Source of the DNA: Amoebophrya sp. A120
Lineage: Eukaryota > Sar > Dinophyceae > Syndiniales > Amoebophryaceae
Assembly (NCBI GenBank): GCA_905178155.1
Contig: CAJINV010000009.1
Coordinates: 3,528,768-3,592,767, forward strand
Direction: 5' to 3'
Length of the DNA: 64,000 nucleotides
The notes beneath the pieces were generated by a model. The model saw only the letters and a program-made list of their open reading frames with translations. It did not search any database and was not told the DNA's origin. Below, in pieces: positions 23,241 through 33,316 of this stretch (position 1 is its first letter; the number at the start of each line of letters is the position of its first letter). The position numbers and the translations under genes are program-made.

Positions 23241-24187
23241 TAGAAATGCTATAATGCTTGTTGTGTGGTGAAGAAATTGTGAGAAATAGTTTTTGGTTGA
23301 CGAGACAACTTGTACAACTATGTAGAAAAGTTGAAAACTCAAACTGAAAACTTTCGATTTTGTTAAGATCCTTCTACGAAGAAAAAATCAGTCATCCTTT
23401 TACAAACAAATCTAACGATAGCTGTTGCGCAGTAGATGAAGTGGCAGTGCGGTGACCCGCCGTCGTGGTGCCACGGCCTGGAGTCCAAGAAGCGAAGCCT
23501 ATGTAAAGACACTTTGAATTTTATCAATTTTGTCATGAAAACAACAAGCAGAACTTGTAGAACACATCGAGTTTGTTGGCAAATTATTTCATCATAGAAA
23601 TATAATTGCCTCAAAGGCAGCTGTGTCGTGGACCTACTTTTGATCTTGAGCTATGATCTACTACTGACTGCTCGAATGATTTCTGAGTTACTTATTTGTC
23701 TGCTGTGAATTACTATTACAGCACAGGAGGGCGAATAATTTTCGGGGCAAGCGCAAGCTTGTGGGAAATAAAGACAAAGAGGAAACACCAGAGCAACTCA
23801 GAAGAGTATTTTGCACGAATGCCTGTGGCCTAGCTGCAGATAACGAGTCTTGGGCCCGTTTTCGTCCTGCTGGAGATGAACGTAGCTGTGTAAAGACGCT
23901 GCATATAATGTTCCATCGTTTTCACCCCGACCTCTGCTTTGTCTCTTTTTTCTGTGACACACAGCAGCAGTAGGTCGTCGTCGCGTGCGTTGTCCACCGA
24001 AATCGTAGCCCACTTCTCTCGCTGCTGTATACAAGAACGGTTGACTGAGATAATGAAGGAAAAAAGTGCTGCAAGAACCACGCCTTCAAATACTAGCTTG
24101 TTGCGAAAGATTATGCTTCTCCTGAGATGAAGATGAAATAGAATTTCTCTTACTCTATTACATGAAAACTATATTCTCTTTCTCATC
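23241..24187. other. Intergenic G4-G5
   Basis: 947 bp, no supported gene. Confidence 0.5.
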
Positions 24188-25327
24188 ATGAGTGCCCAAT
24201 CCCATCTGTCCGACAGTGTGTACACCACATCCGTCCATGGGTGGCGCCCCGACCTGGTGGATTTTCTCGACGAGGTATGCAACACAAATTTCCTGTACAT
24301 GTACAAATAAATGCATCACAAATTTCACCAACTTGGAGCATGCCGCTTGTCATGCTGAGTAGAGTATAAAAGAAAAGTTTGTCATGCAGAAACCGCATTT
24401 GTATACAAATGCTGGAAATTTACCGTGGATACGAGGAATGGCTCTCCGAGCAGCTGCCCGACGACGAGCTGAACCTCCCGAATCTACCGCCCTACAACCA
24501 CCCGGGCTCGCGACCGGACCAGGACCCCTTTGCGATAAGCCCGCAATTGGCAAAACTCTCCCTGCTGCAAAACCGGAAGCAACAGTCCAACGTTGGGTGT
24601 CTGAATTTTCTGGAAGCGGTGTTGGACCTGAATGAGGAAGACTTTTTGGAGTACGTTTTCCAGGCGGGGAACGCAAACTACGGTGGGAATGTGTTGAATT
24701 TGTCCAATCTGAAACGAACGAAAAACGTCGGGAAAGGTTCTGCCGGTGGTGGCAGCTCTGCGGGCTTCAGTAGTAGTTCCTCCGGGGCAGCAGGAGGGGG
24801 ACATCACTCTACTAATGGCACGGCAAGTCATGGACCTGGTGCGTCGAGCGCCGCTCGGCAAAACGCAAATTCCGGGCTGAAGAACCACCAGAATCCGAGG
24901 TCCATGCTCAGTGAATACATCGGGCACGATATCAAGAGTAAAAACGTTGTCCCCACCCCGCCAGAGTCAAGATGGCGATTTTGCTACAGAAAGGAGCAGG
25001 TTTTGGCTGTTGCGCATGACAAGTTTGTTTCTGCTCGTAGCGTAGCCCTGTTTAGCTAGTAGTGCGACCGCATCACAAATCGACTGCCTTATCCTCCCTC
25101 CAGCATGACAAATCCCGAAATAGCGTATGGAAAATGCTCCTCATGGGGTTGCGCACCATGAGAAACACTTTACGCATGCCACTTCACATGAGAAGTCTTG
25201 GGTGGGGACGTTTTCACACATGATGCACGAGTTGTTTTCTACCACGATGCGGGAAGACGAGCACGATTTGGATGTTTTGGGCCAGGAGTTACCCCTACCG
25301 GCGGCGTATGGGGCCTATTGCCTTTGA
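24188..25327 (+). CDS. G5: unknown 225-residue protein
   Basis: Predicted exons 24188-24275, 24437-24929, 25231-25327; sum 678 nt, 225 residues, stop TGA at 25325-25327. The ATG at 24188 opens a frame continued exactly after removal of two introners. The N-terminal half is acidic and hydrophobic (VHGWRPDLVDFLDEEWLSEQ, then LNFLEAVLDLNEEDFLEYVF around 24595-24660). The middle is a Gly/Ser/Asn/His-rich linker. The last exon reads HELFSTTMREDEHDLDVLG. No signal peptide, membrane segment or known domain is visible. I do not recognise it. The exact codon sum and conserved-looking ends support a real gene. Confidence 0.7.
24276..24431. mobile_element. Introner, family F, inverted orientation
   Basis: Starts TATGCAACACAAATTTCCTG and ends GGAAATTTACCGTGGATA, i.e. 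the reverse complement of the copies at 47240 and 54297; exact TSD cgagg at 24271-24275 and 24432-24436. Spliced in G5. Confidence 0.93.
24930..25225. mobile_element. Introner, family M
   Basis: Starts TATCAAGAGTAAAAACGTTG, ends GACGTTTTCACACATGATG (last base mutated from A); inverted ends GTCCCCACCCC/GGGTGGGGAC; exact TSD cacga at 24925-24929 and 25226-25230. In G5. Confidence 0.88.
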
Positions 25328-25784
25328 GGTCTCGATGGAATATATTTATAGCGAAGAAGGAGCAGGTCACGACCAGCAGCACATTGTTGAGCAGCGACTT
25401 TTGGAGGTTACAATTGCTCGAGATCAAATTTCTTTAATGAACCGCCTATAACAAAATGAAAACTTCTACGTAGAAAAATTCTGCACCTACCTGTCCAAAA
25501 AAATCAGTCAACAAGCAGCGCTGCCGATAGGTTTGTTCGACCTGTGGAGGTGTAGCTAAAGCCGTTTGCTGGCATTGTTGGGAAGGAGACCACTAGTACT
25601 TGATTCATACTGCGAGCGGTGCGTACAGTCGAGAGAAGTTGAAGTAGATGTGTACTACTATGTTGTGATCCTCTTCGAGCGACGACGAGAGTGGAAGTAT
25701 TTGTGGTGATTGGCGGAGATTAAGATCAATAAAAAGCGATCCGTGTTGATGAAAAAGAGGGTTCAAAGTGGATTTGTTTCGATC

Positions 25785-25831
25785 AACGAGAAAGATAGAT
25801 GACCAACACAAGAACTACGCGGGACATGGAT
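25785..25831 (+). repeat. 47-bp direct repeat, copy 1
   Basis: Begins AACGAGAAAGATAGATGACC and ends CGCGGGACATGGAT; matches 26994-27040 with a single mismatch. Confidence 0.9.
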
Positions 25832-26238
25832 GCAGCGGAGCACCCCTTCGATTCCGCAGTCGAGCCTGTTCCTGATGGCATTTCAGTGAAAACACAAAAA
25901 AAGCCTCTCCGGCGCCCGACGTCTTGCCTCCTCCTCCCCTAATGAAGGCACTACCCTCGTCCCCGCACTGAGCTAGTTAACTTCGCGCAGTCTACTTGAG
26001 CCAGTCCTTTTGACGTGAAGAGCCTTCATCATTCGCAAGAAACAGACTTACTTGGGCGCCGGCTTTGGCGCTCTACTTTCTTGTAGTTCTACAGGGGCTG
26101 CTGAATGAAATATAAGACCCGAGGCTGCTGAAATACAGCTCCTGAAGCTCTGGCCCCACAAACATTTAGAAAAAGGCCTCCGACACAGGTAGACTTTTGC
26201 TTCTGGAATTTACAACTATGAGACACCAGATGATCCGT

Positions 26239-26601
26239 CATCTAAAATCTCAAGAATACCAACAAGGGGGACCTCCCAAAGGGGGTCCCTAAATCCGTAT
26301 TCTTGAGATTTTAGATGAAGGCCAAATCGAGGGTTTCCGCTGCATCTAAAATCTCAAGAATACCAACATTGGGGTCCGCCCAAGACACCTCCCCGGAAGG
26401 GGGCTTCCGGGGAAATCGGCGACTCGGGGCCCTTTTCGCACCCCCATCCGATCAGCCAAATCGACCGGCTCAGGTGCATCTAAAATCTCAAGAATACCAG
26501 AAAAGGGGTCGCCAAGTGGCCAACGCCCGGCCCGCCTTTTGGGGCCCCTTGATTTTGGCCAAATCGGCCGACTCAGGTGCATCTAAAATCTCAAGAATAC
26601 C
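26239..26601. repeat. Five copies of a 22-bp repeat, one inverted
   Basis: CATCTAAAATCTCAAGAATA (plus CC) at 26239-26260, 26343-26364, 26477-26498, 26580-26601, and inverted at 26297-26317. The first and inverted copies can form a hairpin with a loop of about 36 nt. Spacers of roughly 80-110 nt are unrelated and GC-rich. Confidence 0.9.
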
Positions 26602-26993
26602 AAAAAGTGGGCAACCTTGGGGCCCGCGCAAAAGTTCGTCGGACTTGGCACAACTTCCGGGCCCCTGCCAAACGTCCGAGATGAACTCCCTTAGTGTGTG
26701 CCGATTAGGGCTTTACTTTCTGGAGGTTGGTACTTTACTGCGCCCAATGTCCCGTTCGGGCACAGGAAGGCCTCCTCCGCTACAGTGCCATAGCAGGACA
26801 CTCCTGAAAGCAGCCCGACCGAATGAGTTGCGCGACGTTTGCTACCCTCCCCCTGTTGGTGCGTGTTTTCCAAAAATGGGATGAGTGGCGTTTGCAAATG
26901 AAACAGCACGCAGCTACACTGCGAGCTGACCGCGGCGAGTCGCGTGTTGATTTTTTTGTCAGTTTTCTTATTCTTGAACTTTTCCCCTTAGTA

Positions 26994-27040
26994 AACGAGA
27001 AAGATAGATGAGCAACACAAGAACTACGCGGGACATGGAT
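26994..27040 (+). repeat. 47-bp direct repeat, copy 2
   Basis: Begins AACGAGAAAGATAGATGAGC and ends CGCGGGACATGGAT; second copy of 25785-25831, 1.2 kb downstream and about 100 bp before the G6 start. Confidence 0.9.
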
Positions 27041-27142
27041 ACGGTGCATTTCAATGCTTTCTACTGTGGCGAAGGCGAAGTCGGAGATTTGTGAAATTAC
27101 AATTAGCAAGCCACCTCCGCCAGCACTGGAACCCGAACAGCT

Positions 27143-30100
27143 ATGACAACCTCGAGGAACTACAGTGACAAGTACAAGAGCCCCCGAAAAAGGGCCCGCC
27201 TACGCAGACCTGGCCGCTCTTCAGTGAAAAACAACTTGCTCACAAAGCTGCTTGAAGCCGTGAAAGGACGCATCCAGGACCTACAGAGAAGAGTACTAGA
27301 TCCCTTTTTCCAAGAATCACGACGTAATGCTAAAGGTGATAGGGACCGTCAAGAACGCAGCTGGTTTGCTTTTCCAGTTTCGGGAGTAGGACCGGCCACT
27401 TCGACGTCCCCGGGCAGGAAAATGCGAAAAAACATCGATGCATGCAGCTCCTGTAAGGCGAGAGCGAGACGGACCGCCACGCATGGGCATCAGCGAGGAC
27501 GGCGAGAAACGTCTGATCACATGAGCGGGAGGACTGTGAGCACAAGAACTAGCGATAACTCATCGTGTATTTCTCCCCGATCATTGCAAAATGCCGTAGG
27601 CTACAGCTGCGGTTGCCGAACAAGGTGGAGAAGGAGAACGGCACAGAGAAACGGAGTTGCAGCTGGTGCTACAAGCGGTGCTGCGACAAGGGCAACGACC
27701 GGAATAATAAATGGGGCACCTGAAGATGTAGGAGCGCGGCGTAGTTGCAAAACGATCTCTTCGACTAGAGTCAGAGACAAGAACCTACCAAGCCCCAGCA
27801 CCAGCCTCCACTGCAAGAACCTGATAAACCCCTTTCACCCGAAAGAGCAGTTCCCAATATTCCTATCCCTGTTCCTCTACCTCCAAACCTTCCTCAACTT
27901 TACCTTCGCCGCCTACTTCCACGTCCCGCCAGTCGACTCCACCTGGGTCCGCCCACTCATCCTGCCCTGGGAGCCGGTACGAGGGACGAAGGACGCGATT
28001 CTAGTCACTTGGACCACCGGCTGGAACCCCAACGCCGCAGTTCTACGCTCGGTGTTGCAACGACGCTACCCCGTCGCGATCGGGTCCATGAACATCGATC
28101 TGCGGAACAGGAACCAGGAATCCGCTACTTGGTACAACTCCACCGAACAATTCCCAGGATTTTCGCCCTGGGAAACGGTGTACGAGGGTCCGGGAAAGCA
28201 GTTCGAGAACACAAACCTACTCCCCGGCCATCCCTACGAGTTCCGGGTAAAGACGATCGGGCGGAACATTTTGAAATCAGTCCACCTCGGCGAGAACCCA
28301 GACACGGAGTCCGAGTGGTCGGTCCCGCAGATGGCCCACACGAACTACGACCCGATCCGGGAGCGGTTTCCGATCTTACTCCAGGGGATGTCGGCGCACA
28401 ACCCGGACTACGCCATAATCGAAATCGACCGGATCCAGGTTTACAGAAGAAGGGACGAGAAGGGCTTGGTTTTGGCGGTTTTCAGTAGGTGGAACATGCA
28501 GCTGATCTGGTATAAGAATTTTTTTTTTGCTAATTATCCATTGTACTGCGCGGGTGCATGACAGCTGTTGCCTTGCATCGGCGTTACGCGTGACAAATTA
28601 TCATATTTTATCAGGTTGAAAACGTACAACACCTTCAACTATCCGGGGGATTCGAACGCGATGGCAAAGGACATTCGAAGATTATGGATTGCAAATATGT
28701 CTGGGTCTGAAAGATTCTAAACTTGTAATGCTGTCTCTGGATTCTACAAGAATTTGTATTGCATGACCAGCAAGAGGACTCCGGTTTGTGCTACGCGGAG
28801 AGGGCATTTGTCATCCGGTACAGGCATCACAAAGTCCTCTAAAAATATGTGATGCTTGGGCATGCATCACAAACATCATGGGTCATTCAAAATATTATAT
28901 GCATGACAAACTTGGCAATCTTCCAGACCCAGACACTTTTGCAGTTGATAAAGATTAGATCAGTCCCATTTCATCGCGGTTGTCTCCACCGACGCGTGGG
29001 AGTGGAACGTGACGCCGAGCCTGATAAAAGCCATGGAATTCTGCGGGGCCTTCCACTTCGCCACCTGGAGCCGGAATTACGGCGGGAGCCACATCAAGAT
29101 GCCCACGCAGACAGGGTAGAAGAGGATAGGTTTTTTGATTATCTTCTCGATCTCCGAGAAGACTAACTTAGTCTTCTAACTAAACCTTAGTAAGGTTTCT
29201 ACGCATCACAACTGCTGTGTCTGTAGCAGCATCATGCTGCGTGCCAAACTCGCAGCTGGGAAAATGTTTCTGACTTCTTGTGAAAATCAAATATGTAAAT
29301 CAGTTTTGACGTCGACCAAACCTCGAGCCAAAAGGGTTTCGGCAACCCCTACGCCTTCTGGGGCATTCCTGGTTCCGGAACCGGGATGGGGTTCGAATCC
29401 GTCGCGTGGCCAACCTCCGCTTACCTGATGCAGAAGCTGGCGCCAAACGCGATCGTGCGGCTGATTCTGTACATGGACTACGTGGTTCGCCACTACTTTG
29501 TTTCCCTCCCGTCGGTCCAAACGGTGTCTACGTCGTTTCACACGAAGGCTTTACCACCGACTCATGAGTCGTTGCACAACCCCTACACGTATGCACAGCG
29601 GCAGCTGGTGTGCGAAGGGCCGAACTGCAACGAGTACCAAGTCGGGGTAAAATCCTACATCCAGGAAGACGACTTTTACAAGGTCTACAACGGGGAACTC
29701 CGGGTCCACATGGACAGGTTACTAGAAGCGAACCGCACCGTCGACCCGCATTACTACCACTTTTTCCTTTTCACCAACTCTTCCATCTACAAATTCGACC
29801 CCAGACCCGCGGAAACGAGAGTAACGGAACTAGAGCGGGTGTGGGGCGGGCCGTCGGAACGGTTTCACTTCAACGTGTCGGCGCAGGCGTATCAGCTGTC
29901 CGTGTTCCAAGAAGCCTTGCCGAGCTGGTTTCCGGAGAGAACGGGGATCCCTATGCTGTGCAAAAGTATCGTACTCGTAGCAATTGCGTTGATGCATGAC
30001 AAATCTCTTTCTCAAGGTAAATCAGCATTACAAATTCGATTCGATTCGTAATGCTGCGCCAATTTGTAATGCAATTTATACTAGTACGATACTTGGTTTT

Positions 30101-30521
30101 GCAATGCATAATTCCGTATAGGAAGCGATACTGCCCGGACCTGTTCCGGTCGGATCGGTTTGACATCAACCCGATAACATGCAGAAACACCTCCCGCAGG
30201 CCGACGAATGAATCGACTCTCTCCCCAGACAACTCCTGTTGCGACTACTTGGACTGGAACGTGGGTGGGGACCCGAGCAGGGATTATTTCCTCGGGTTGA
30301 GGTGCGGGGTCGGGGTGGTACCGACGCTGTGTAACGAAACATTGACGAGTTTCTTACCCTCCATCTCGCACAAACCACCCTTCAACCACACGATGGGGCT
30401 GGGAACGCCATTGCCGCCGGTGTTTTCGAAACTTCCCCCCACGCAGTCGGTGATGGCCGCCATGCTGGGCTTCCAAAACCCGTTTCCGAACGGGCATTTT
30501 CACCACTTGGCAACGGTGTGA
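27143..30521 (+). CDS. G6: type II membrane protein with FN3-like and ILEI/FAM3-like domains
   Basis: Predicted exons 27143-28509, 28615-28682, 28956-29115, 29304-29951, 30116-30521; sum 2649 nt, 882 residues. The first 235 residues are Arg/Ser-rich and probably cytosolic. A single hydrophobic segment lies at about 237-262 (FPIFLSLFLYLQTFLNFTFA), giving a signal-anchor topology. Residues about 290-400 resemble a fibronectin-III module (LLPGHPYEFRVKTIG, then SEWSVPQMAHTNY). Residues about 430-565 fit the ILEI/FAM3 fold: IQVYRRRDEKGLVLAVFS, then TYNTF, then FIAVVSTDAWEWNV and the Gly-rich FWGIPGSG. The last third is Cys-rich and unassigned. Two introners and two GT-AG introns (28510-28614, 29116-29303) are present. 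Upstream of the start are AG-rich repeats and a 47-bp direct repeat. ILEI assignment is by motif memory and is moderately sure. Confidence 0.75.
28510..28614 (+). other. GT-AG intron in G6
   Basis: Donor GTATAAG, acceptor TTTATCAG; restores MQLIW|LKTYNTF. Confidence 0.85.
28683..28950. mobile_element. Introner, family A
   Basis: TATGGATTGCAAATATGTCT... to ...TTTTGCAGTTGATA; exact TSD aagat at 28678-28682 and 28951-28955. In G6. Confidence 0.95.
29116..29303 (+). other. GT-AG intron in G6
   Basis: Donor GTAGAAG, acceptor GTAAATCAG; restores MPTQTG|FDVDQTSSQKGFG. Read-through meets TAG at 29117. Confidence 0.8.
29952..30110. mobile_element. Introner, family B
   Basis: TATGCTGTGCAAAAGTATCG... 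to ...TTTTGCAATGCATA; flanks atccc (29947-29951) and attcc (30111-30115), one mismatch. In G6. Confidence 0.93.
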
Positions 30522-30552
30522 TGAGGTGGTGGTGAATCGGGAATAAGCAGCA

Positions 30553-30592
30553 GAGGAATTATCGTCACATGGGATTTTTCCCGGAGGTACAT
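30553..30592 (+). repeat. 40-bp repeat, copy 1
   Basis: Starts GAGGAATTATCGTCACATGG and ends CCCGGAGGTACAT; identical to 31296-31335. Confidence 0.9.
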
Positions 30593-30889
30593 TATTGCGC
30601 AGCAACTTGTCGTAGACTAGAGCTGACGCTAGCATGCTCCTGAGATCAATGAGATCATAGAGATAGGCTAGCAGTATGCCGATAGGTAGACGAAGATCTC
30701 GACACATTGAGGGGCCGCACTAGTAGGATCAGACATCAGTGGATCACTAGGGTGACTAGGATCACATGCACTACACCACCAGGATGGTGAGCACAACACC
30801 ATGACCATGGTAACAATGTAAATGAATACAGTGCCAGAATGGCTTCTGGTCTCCGGGCCAGTAGCTTGACGAAACAAATTGCCCTGAAC

Positions 30890-31190
30890 TCCGTAGCACC
30901 TTAGTTAGGTGCCTAGATAGTAACTCTGTTCTCTATCTCAGGACAGCATGCTAGTGCGCATGCCGGTCCTCGGTGGTTGACAGCACCTCGACAGAGTTAT
31001 GAGCCCAAAGAGTTCCCCTATTGGGAGCGGGTAAGTACTACTAGCCACCCCGACCTATCCCTGCATAAGAGTAGGGAATGAGCTCCCCAGCTCGTGGCCG
31101 TAGTCGCCTCCTTGTGTGGCTAGTCCGCACATGGAGAGCCAGCTAAGCGCAAGGCGCTAGAAAGGGCAAGACCCCCCTCGCCACATATCT
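30890..31190 (+). ncRNA. Candidate structured RNA (strand unknown)
   Basis: Many perfect or near-perfect stems in 300 nt: GCACCT/AGGTGC (30896-30912); TAACTCTGT (30921-30929) with ACAGAGTTA (30991-30999) enclosing GGAC-GCATG/CATGC-GTCC (30941-30969); GAGCT/AGCTC (31080-31093); GTGTGG/CCGCAC (31114-31130); CTAaGCGC/GCGCTAG (31143-31160). No known family recognised; strand cannot be decided. Confidence 0.35.
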
Positions 31191-31295
31191 GTCGATGGCA
31201 GTTCTTGTTGCGAGCGTGGGGCACGTAAGTAAAAGTAAGTAGCAACACAAACATGGTGGCGCAGCAGCGACCTCCAGGGTGTTGCAGTAGAAGGA

Positions 31296-31335
31296 GAGGA
31301 ATTATCGTCACATGGGATTTTTCCCGGAGGTACAT
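31296..31335 (+). repeat. 40-bp repeat, copy 2
   Basis: Identical to 30553-30592; contains the near-palindrome GGGATTTTTCCC. Confidence 0.9.
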
Positions 31336-32637
31336 CTACAGAAAGGTTTTGGCGGGAAGGTTTTGGCGGGAAGGGCAGTCAACGCACGAAAAAAACTTGG
31401 TTTCCCTGCCAAGCAGCAAAAGGCAAAGCAGAAAAATGAGCAAAGTTTTTCAGGTTCCCGATGCCCGCAAAACAAGCACGAACAAAACCAAAAGGCAAAG
31501 AGAAAAAAAATCCAAAGAAAACTGGCAGGCGCAAACCGCCAGCAGCAGCCCAAAACCTAGAACGCCTGGCCCGGCCGGCGCCTGTCGTGCCAGAACGAGA
31601 AGCAGGGCCCAGCAATCCAGGCAGAAAATGAGCGCGCGCCCTTCAGGTTGTTCTCGTTACATTCTGCCGCGTTAGACGCGCCCCCTAGCCTACCGGCTGG
31701 CACCAGAAATCCGCAGCAGGCGTAGCCACCCTCTCTGTTTTCATTGCAGTCACCCCAGTGTAACTAGGGCAAGGGTGCCGCTGTCGCTCCTCGGGGTGCA
31801 TGTGTTTCGGCTAGCTGTAGCTGCGATTTGTGGAGTTAGGGGTCGCCGGTCCCGGTGATCGCTCGGCACATACAAAAAGAAGCAGACACAGCTGCAATCC
31901 CGTGAACCGCTGCGCACCTCCTGTTGGCGCTAATTGTAAAGCGCGCGGGCGCGCCGCTCCAGTAGCAGAGCTTCGCCACAGCTCTTGCTTCCCAGTAGCA
32001 GGCACCCCTGCAGCAGCGCAATTATTTGGTCCAAGTCCTTTACCTTTTTTTACTGTATGCGAAGCTGATGAATATGAAAGTAGGCGGCCGCCCGACCTGC
32101 CTTGCTTCCCCGCCTGAACGCGACAGGTATTCCGGTGGTTGTCTCTGTGCCCCTCCCAGCCCGCGCGCGGTTGGTCGCTTTTGCGCTTCCGTTTTCGAGA
32201 CGGTAGCTAGGCCGGTCGCGCGTGGAAGAACAACTACAAAGACCTGCTTGCAAAGCAGACAAGCCACGTAGTGTTCTTGTTTGAGTAGAAAAAGGCGACT
32301 TTTGGGCTCGAAGCTGTAGACAGTTTTGGGCCAAGACCTGTAGAGGTCGACCTCTAGAGGTTGACCTCTAGAGCTCACCCCTACAGGTTTTGCACCTCTA
32401 GAGGTCGCGGCCCTCCTCGAGCTCCAGGTTTTTCCACAGTAGTATGCGGATTCGAAATAGAAAAGTAGTCAAAAAAAAGGCTACCTCTAGAGCTTTGGCC
32501 CTCTTTTGGCCCAGGTTTGAGCCAGGTCCGCTTCACAGTAGCGTCGTCATTCGAAAAAAACCGGCAATGGCCGTCGTTTGAGCCTTCTTGGTCCCAGGTT
32601 TTAGACTATTTGCTGCGAGTACTATAGTTCTTTTGGC

Positions 32638-32667
32638 TATCGTCACATGGGATTTTTCCCGGAGGTA
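32638..32667 (+). repeat. 40-bp repeat, copy 3 (30-bp core)
   Basis: Starts TATCGTCACATGGGATTTTT and ends CCCGGAGGTA; flanks differ from the other two copies. Confidence 0.9.
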
Positions 32668-33316
32668 GATGGATACTACTTGACCTACAAGGCGGCCGGG
32701 ACACGAACACTCATTGCAAGGAAACGAAAGCTCATCGCGCTACTATGCGTAGTAGAACCGAGTGAGGATGTGTAGGTGAACGTGGACGAAAGACCCGAAC
32801 AACTTTACTTAAAGTTGTCAGCGTCAGCATTTTCTGGGTTCTTCTCTCCACACACACACACGCAATGTTGCTGGGAGGCAGATGACCGGCATGAAACCAG
32901 GTCTGCTACTGCGTTGCTGTTTCTTGCAACCAACTACGAGTAGAGCGATCAAGGAAACTACAGCCCGTGAGTGTGAGCGAGGTAGTACTAGGAGGGAGAA
33001 CCTTGAAACTGAAAAATAGTCATATAATTCCCATGCCACGTCTTTATCACCGTACAATTTCGCAGGACCTCCTGTTCAACTTTGATGCGCCACCCATATT
33101 TCTATCCACTTTCCCCTGCTGCTGCTACAATGTGTCTACCCTTTAGAAAAATGATTATTTCTCTTCCTCGTGTCCCGAAACAATAACAAGCATGCTGCTT
33201 TTTGTGTAGCAAACGAAAACCAGTACAGTAGTCGCTAGACTATCACCTCTACTCAATTTACCCAGGCTATGGCTATTCTAGGAACACAACCCCAAAAACA
33301 TCTCTAAACATCAACA

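Larger units (their letters stand above)
25328..27142. other. Intergenic G5-G6 with repeats
   Basis: 1.8 kb. Holds a 47-bp direct repeat pair and five copies of a 22-bp hairpin-forming repeat (separate entries). Open frames here cross the repeats and are not convincing. Confidence 0.6.
30522..33316. other. Intergenic G6-G7 with repeats and a structured stretch
   Basis: 2.8 kb. Contains three copies of a 30-40 bp repeat, a region dense in hairpins (30890-31190), tandem GGTTTTGGCGGGAA at 31341-31372 and CCTCTAGAG-type palindromes at 32338-32410. No protein gene supported. Confidence 0.6.

Noticed and set aside
26239-26601. CRISPR array
   Set aside because: Spacers of about 80-110 nt, one inverted copy and a eukaryotic context; no cas genes.
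29386-29405. GGGTTCGAATCC resembling a tRNA B box
   Set aside because: It encodes MGFESV in a well-supported exon of G6 and no tRNA fold surrounds it.
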